A stretch of DNA of 64,000 bases from contig CAVXMG010000038.1 of assembly GCA_963762735.1 (NCBI GenBank), positions 1 through 64,000 on the forward strand, written 5' to 3'. Below are positions 59,913 to 64,000 of the stretch, one piece after another. The notes beneath the pieces are model-generated. The model made no database searches. It was given only the letters and a program-made list of their open reading frames with translations, and was not told the origin of the DNA. The stretch comes from DASXKD01 sp963762735 (GTDB lineage: Bacteria; Actinomycetota; Actinomycetes; Streptosporangiales; Streptosporangiaceae). The translations under genes were made by a program, and so were the position numbers. Positions within the stretch are counted from its first letter, which is position 1. Each line of letters starts with the position of its first letter.

Positions 59913-60873
59913 ATGGACGATGCGCTGAGCCTCGACGGCAGGGCCGCGATTGTGACCGGCGCCGGCAACGGGCTGGGGCGGGCGGAGGCGCTCGCGCTCG
60001 CAGCGGCCGGCGCCCGTCTTGTGCTGAACGACCTGGCGGCCGATGACGTGCACGCGGTGGCTGACGAGATCGTGGCGGGCGGCGGGCAGGCGGTCGCCGT
60101 CCCGGCGGACATCGGCGAGTGGCCCACCGGCCAGCAACTGGTCGCGGCCGCCCTGGACCGCTACGGGCGACTGGACATCCTGGTGAACAACGCCGGGGTG
60201 CTCAGGGACCGGATGGTGTTCACGATGGCCTCCGACGAGTGGGACCTGGTCCTCCGGGTGCACCTGCGCGGCCACTTCGTGACCACCCGGTTCGCCACCG
60301 CGCACTGGCGCGAGCAGAGCAAGGCGGCTGGCGGGCCGGTCTACGGCCGGATCGTGAACACCTCCTCCGAGGCGTTCCTGCTGGGCTCGGCCGGCCAGCC
60401 CAACTACGCCGCGGCCAAGGCCGGTATCGCCGCGCTGACCGTGACCACCGCGCGCAGTTGCGGCAGGTACGGGGTGCGCGCCAACGCCATCTGCCCGCGG
60501 GCCCGGACCGCACATGACCGCCGACCTGATGGGGGCGGCGCCAGAAGGAGCCGTGGACCCGCTTGCCCCGGAGCACGTCGCGCCGCTGGTGGTGTACCTG
60601 GCCAGCCCGGCCGCGGCCGGCGTCAACGGCGAGGTTTTCGTGGTGCACGGCGGCGTCGCCGCGGTCATGGAGCCGCCGCGAATCCGGGCCACGTTCCTGG
60701 CCGCGGAGCATGGCTCGGCCGACGGCATGTGGACGCTGGACTCGGTGCACCGGGCGCTCGGCCCCGTGTTCGCCGAGTCCGCGGGCGGCCCGCCCGATGC
60801 GGCTCCCCCGGCCGGCTTCGCCTGCGAGGACACGCTCGCGCTGGCCACGCAGACCATAGGATTCGGCGGATGA
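59913..60873 (+). pseudogene. SDR, HSD4/FabG-like, +1 frame change near 60513
   Basis: ATG 59913 (GAAGGAG upstream; GTG 59895 also in frame). Cofactor motif AAIVTGAGNGLGRAEALALA, LVNNAGVLRDRMVFTM, VNTSSEAFLLGSAGQPNYAA with catalytic Tyr-x3-Lys (YAAAK), ICPRARTA. Then the frame is lost; one base removed gives TAMTADLMGAAPEGAV and the C-terminus DPLAPEHVAPLVVYLASPAA, GEVFVVHGGVAAVMEPPRIR. About 319 aa, longer than FabG: the tail resembles the SDR half of peroxisomal-type multifunctional enzyme (3-hydroxyacyl-CoA dehydrogenase). Its stop overlaps the next start (ATGA). Confidence 0.87.
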
Positions 60874-61571
60874 AACAACGTGACCGGGTCACCATGACGG
60901 CGGATGAGGCCGCGGCCCTGCTGGCCGGGTCGCACAAGCTCCAGCTAGCCACGATCAACTCCGACGGGACGCCGCATCTGGTGACGATGTTCTACGTCAT
61001 GCTCGGCGGGCGCATCGCGTTCTGGACCTACCGCGCCGCGCAGAAGGCGCGCAACATGGCCCGCGATCCCCGGGTGACCTGCCTGGTCGAGACCGGCGAG
61101 GACTACTTCGAGCTGCGCGGCGTCCAGGTGGCGGGCCTGGCCCGGCCGGTCGAGGACCCGGCGGGCATCCTGGAGATCGGCCGCGGCGTAGCCGCCGGAA
61201 TGGCCGGGGTGCCCGCCGGATCGGTCGAGGACTACGTCGCGCAATCGGCCCGCAAGCGGGTCGGCTTCATCGTCGAGCCGACCCGGATCATCTCCTGGGA
61301 CCACAGCAAGCTGCGTGGCGGGCTGACCTGTCACGGCACGGAGCGGATGCGCTGGACGAACAGCGAGCCGAGCACGGTGATGACGGCCACAGACAGGTAC
61401 AGCGACCGGTACCCGCCTAGCTGGCTGACCAGGGGCGCGGCAACCGCCGGGGCAAGCACCTGCGGCCCGGAGTTGGCGATGTTGATGATGCCCAGGTCCT
61501 TGGCGCGCCCGGCCGCTGTGGGCAGCACCTGGGTGACCAGGGCCGCATCCACCGACAGGTACACCCCGTAG
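60870..61571 (+). CDS. PNPOx-like F420/FMN protein; frame runs past its likely stop
   Basis: ATG 60870 overlaps the SDR stop. Split-barrel signature: LLAGSHKLQLATINSDGTPH, LVTMFYVMLGGRIAFWTYRA, AQKARNMARDPRVTCLVETG, and the C-terminal VGFIVEPTRIISWDHSKL. The protein should end as SKLRGG-stop at 61324-61326. One extra G there makes the frame run on to 61571, antisense to the convergent MFS gene, with meaningless sequence. Probable size 151 aa. Role in the operon: redox step with F420 or FMN; substrate unknown. Confidence 0.85.
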   Translation: MKQRDRVTMTADEAAALLAGSHKLQLATINSDGTPHLVTMFYVMLGGRIAFWTYRAAQKARNMARDPRVTCLVETGEDYFELRGVQVAGLARPVEDPAGILEIGRGVAAGMAGVPAGSVEDYVAQSARKRVGFIVEPTRIISWDHSKLRGGLTCHGTERMRWTNSEPSTVMTATDRYSDRYPPSWLTRGAATAGASTCGPELAMLMMPRSLARPAAVGSTWVTRAASTDRYTP

Positions 61572-62617
61572 CCCAGGCCGATGATCGCCGCCGCTGCCAT
61601 CGCGGCCGGCCAGGACGGCCACAGCGCGAGCAGGGCCGCGGCCACGGCCATGACCAGTCCGGCCACCGTGACCGGCAGCTTGCGGCGCCCGGTGCGGTCG
61701 GAGAGGATACCGCCGGCCACCGCGGTGAGCACGACCCCGGCCAGGTAGAGCAGGATCAGCACGACCAGGCCGTCCTCGGCCTTGTGACCGGGGAACAGCC
61801 GGCTGTAGTGGAGCCGGTCGCGCAGGAAATACAGCAGGTACAGCAGGGTCATCGCGTTGCCGAGGTTGACCGCGAACCTGGTCAGCCAGGCCCAGGCGAA
61901 GTCGGGGTAGCGTCGCGGGCTCAGCCAGAACGACCTGGCGAAGGCCCGCCAGTCCCAGGGCGGCCGGGCCGAGCGCGGCGCGGGCAGGTCCGGCATGGTG
62001 AGTGCGAACGGCAGCACGCATGCCGGGACGCAGGCCGCGAGCAGCACATAGCCGCCATTGCCGGTCACCACGTCGGTGACCAGCACCACGGCAAGCAGCA
62101 CGCCGACGCTCTGCGGCAGGCCGATCCAGCCGGACACCGTGCCCCGCTGCGCGACCGGGACCTGGTCGGGAACCGCCGCGCTGAGGCTGGCCTGCATCGC
62201 GTTCAGGCTGGCCTGCGCCAGGCACCAGGCGAGGATGACGCCGGCCAGCGCATGCTGGCCGGACAGCAGCACCAGCGCGGCCGCACCGGCCAGCGCGCCG
62301 CCAGCGATCCACGGGCGGCGCCGCCCGAACCGGCCCACGGTCCGGTCCGAGAGCGCACCGGCGACCGGGTTGGCGATCATCGCCACCGCGGCGCCGATGC
62401 CGGTCACCCAGCCGAGGACGGCCACCTTGTGCGCCGGCCCGGCGATGGCCTGGACCTGGTTGGGCAGCAGCACCGAGATCGGGCCGAGGTAGGCAAGGTA
62501 GAGGCCGAGGTTGGCCAGCGCGATAAGCGTGATCCAGCGCCGGCTGACACGCTTCTCCGGCTCGGGCCACAGCCCGAGGGCCGCGGGCGGCGCCCCCGCG
62601 GCCTGCCGATGTGTCAA
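61331..62617 (-). CDS. MFS transporter, SLC45/GPH-like (sugar cation symporter type)
   Basis: 428 aa from TTG 62617, which overlaps the aldehyde dehydrogenase stop; other starts in the longer frame lie inside that gene. Twelve TM segments. RWITLIALANLGLYLAYLGP, then DRTVGRFGRRRPWIAGGAL (the D-R-x-GRRRP motif of the SLC45/GPH group) and GGILSDRTGRRKLPVTVAGL. Substrate probably a glycoside or terpenoid sugar; regulation with the dehydrogenase operon is suggested by the 4-bp overlap. Confidence 0.88.
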   Translation of the reverse strand: MTHRQAAGAPPAALGLWPEPEKRVSRRWITLIALANLGLYLAYLGPISVLLPNQVQAIAGPAHKVAVLGWVTGIGAAVAMIANPVAGALSDRTVGRFGRRRPWIAGGALAGAAALVLLSGQHALAGVILAWCLAQASLNAMQASLSAAVPDQVPVAQRGTVSGWIGLPQSVGVLLAVVLVTDVVTGNGGYVLLAACVPACVLPFALTMPDLPAPRSARPPWDWRAFARSFWLSPRRYPDFAWAWLTRFAVNLGNAMTLLYLLYFLRDRLHYSRLFPGHKAEDGLVVLILLYLAGVVLTAVAGGILSDRTGRRKLPVTVAGLVMAVAAALLALWPSWPAAMAAAAIIGLGYGVYLSVDAALVTQVLPTAAGRAKDLGIINIANSGPQVLAPAVAAPLVSQLGGYRSLYLSVAVITVLGSLFVQRIRSVP

Positions 62618-64000
62618 ATCATCTCGTCGGTGAACGGCAGCAGGACGGTCTTGACCTCGGTGTATGCCTCGACGGCGGTGCGCCCGCCCTCCCGGCCCAT
62701 CCCGGACTGCCCGTAGCCGCCGAACGCCGCGTGCGGCTCCAGCGTGTAGCCGTTGATGCCGACGGTGCCCGCCCGCAGCGCCTTGGTCAGCCGTATCGCC
62801 CGCTTGATGTCGCTGGTCCACACCGTGGCGGCCAGGCCGTACTCGGTGTCGTTGGCGATCCGCACCGCCTCGTCCTCGTCGCTGAACGGGATCACCGACA
62901 GCACCGGCCCGAAGATCTCCTCCCGGGCGATGCTCATGTCGTTGGTCACGTCGGTGAACAGCGTCGGTGCGACGAAGTTGCCCGCGGCCAGGTCACCCTC
63001 GCCACGGGTGCCGCCGCAGACCAGCCGGGCACCGGACGCCTGGCCCTCCGCGATCAAGCCGAGCACCCGGTCCAGTTGCCGTGTGTTGATCAGCGGCGAG
63101 GAGGTGACGGCCGGGTCGAACGGGCTGCCGTAGCTGACCATCCCGCCGATCATCTCGGCCATGCCGAGGAACTCGTCGGCCACGTCCCGGTGCACAAGCG
63201 CCCGGGTCTGGGCCAGGCAGACCTGCCCGGCCAGGCCCAGGGTCACCGTGCCCATGGTGAGCGCCGCGGCGGTGGACACGTCGGCGTCGGCGAACACCAG
63301 CGCCGGGCTCTTGCCGCCCAGTTCCAGGCTGACCCGCTTGAACCCGGCCGCGGACGCGGCGACGATCTTGCGGCCAACCGCCCGGCTGCCGGTGAACGAG
63401 AGTTTGTCCACCATCGGGTGGTTGATCAGCGCGTCGCCGGTCGGCTCTCCGGGGCCGGTGACGACGTTGAGCACGCCGGGCGGCAGCCCGGCCTCCTCCA
63501 TGAGAGCAGCCAGCCGCAGCACCGCGAACGTCGCGTACTCCGACGGCTTGGCCACGATCGTGCAGCCAACGGCCAGGGCCGGGGCCGCCTTCTGCGCGAA
63601 CAGCAGCAGCGGCGCGTTCCACGGGATGATCGCGCCCACGACGCCGACCGGCTCGCGCAACGTCATCACCAGGTGATCGCCGCCCTGGTACGGCGGCAGC
63701 GTCTCCCCCGCCAGCTTGTCCACCCAGCCGGCATGGTGGTCGAAGATGTCGGCCACCATGTTCGCCGACATCCCGTACACCGAGCCGAAGCTCAGCGGCA
63801 CGCTGTTGTCCAGCGCCTGCAGCGCGAGCAGCTCGTCGCCGTGCTCGCGGACCAGGTCGGCGATCCGGCGCAGCACCCGGATCCGCTCGGTGGCCCGTGC
63901 CCGCGGCCACGGCCCCTCGTCGAACGCCTTCCGCGCGGCGCGCACGGCCGCGTCGACATCCGCGGGCCCGGCGATCGGGAAGGATGCCACCTCCTCACCG
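62614..64000 (-). CDS. Aldehyde dehydrogenase, cut by the window edge
   Basis: 462 residues visible; the N-terminal 20-30 are beyond 64000 (the frame is open to the edge, GEEVASFPIAGPADV). NAD site PWNAPLLLFAQKAAPALAVG, catalytic Glu in SLELGGKSPALVFADADV, and the catalytic Cys in GQVCLAQTRALVHRDVADEF. C-terminus GYGQSGMGREGGRTAVEAYT is typical of broad aldehyde dehydrogenases. Likely oxidises the aldehyde made by the alcohol dehydrogenase of the same region. Intact in the visible part. Confidence 0.93.
   Translation of the reverse strand, partial: GEEVASFPIAGPADVDAAVRAARKAFDEGPWPRARATERIRVLRRIADLVREHGDELLALQALDNSVPLSFGSVYGMSANMVADIFDHHAGWVDKLAGETLPPYQGGDHLVMTLREPVGVVGAIIPWNAPLLLFAQKAAPALAVGCTIVAKPSEYATFAVLRLAALMEEAGLPPGVLNVVTGPGEPTGDALINHPMVDKLSFTGSRAVGRKIVAASAAGFKRVSLELGGKSPALVFADADVSTAAALTMGTVTLGLAGQVCLAQTRALVHRDVADEFLGMAEMIGGMVSYGSPFDPAVTSSPLINTRQLDRVLGLIAEGQASGARLVCGGTRGEGDLAAGNFVAPTLFTDVTNDMSIAREEIFGPVLSVIPFSDEDEAVRIANDTEYGLAATVWTSDIKRAIRLTKALRAGTVGINGYTLEPHAAFGGYGQSGMGREGGRTAVEAYTEVKTVLLPFTDEMI

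Noticed and set aside
1..64000. tRNA, rRNA, CRISPR array, insertion sequence or phage genes
   Set aside because: I scanned for CCA-ending cloverleafs in the gaps, regularly spaced repeats, transposase-like and integrase-like proteins and found none.

Overview
The window is a stretch of very GC-rich actinobacterial chromosome. The support is the strong third-position G/C bias, many GTG/TTG starts with GGAGG-type ribosome binding sites, a four-gene conservon (cvnABCD) that is typical of filamentous actinomycetes, a mycobacterial-type LexA box and an NDMA-type alcohol dehydrogenase. It looks like a soil actinomycete; I cannot place it below class. No rRNA, tRNA, CRISPR array or transposase was found. 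A striking property is that about fifteen obvious genes are broken by single-base frame changes, mostly +1. This points to an uncorrected long-read or metagenome assembly rather than to mass gene decay, so many 'pseudogenes' here are probably intact in the cell.

Layout. 45-3153: secreted S53 peptidase and a DUF5655/DUF5990-like protein. 3252-12635 (all minus strand): multidrug-type MFS pump with a short leader ORF, a selenoprotein of the UGSC family whose reading frame continues into an ArfB-type release-factor domain, a redoxin-type partner, a TetM/OtrA-type ribosomal protection GTPase with its own overlapping leader peptide, a bleomycin-hydrolase-type peptidase and a polytopic membrane protein. 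12740-18491: MFS transporter, sphingosine-phosphate-lyase-like PLP enzyme coupled to an FGGY kinase, and another MFS transporter. 18562-26035: Lrp regulator, EamA exporter, PNPOx-like and AhpD-like proteins beside a SigJ-type sigma factor, small membrane proteins, a PRC-barrel protein and a sigma factor/bifunctional nuclease fusion. 26109-34650: proline iminopeptidase, P450, methyltransferase, two secreted kelch proteins and between them a small gene with a LexA box.

35588-39767 is the conservon: a histidine-kinase-like protein with a nitrate-sensor-like extracellular part, a roadblock protein, a DUF742 protein and a small GTPase. 39810-45697 carries a lipid kinase, membrane proteins (DUF421, DedA) and a Tat-exported FG-GAP protein. 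47293-52803 is a light-response cluster: a CarH/LitR-like B12 photoreceptor repressor faces a four-gene chain (FAD oxidoreductase, DUF1365, cyclopropane-fatty-acid-synthase-like methyltransferase, photolyase) with overlapping start/stop codons. 56080-64000 is a catabolic region (three SDRs, NDMA-dependent alcohol dehydrogenase, TetR, PNPOx-like, MFS, aldehyde dehydrogenase). There, a shared 17-bp motif lies in front of tetR and one SDR, with its core also in front of the alcohol dehydrogenase, next to a KstR-like site.

The most interesting item is the UGSC selenoprotein: TGA at 5816-5818 reads in frame as the U of U-G-S-C, a bacterial SECIS-like hairpin lies at the right distance, and normal annotation would split it into two unrelated ORFs.
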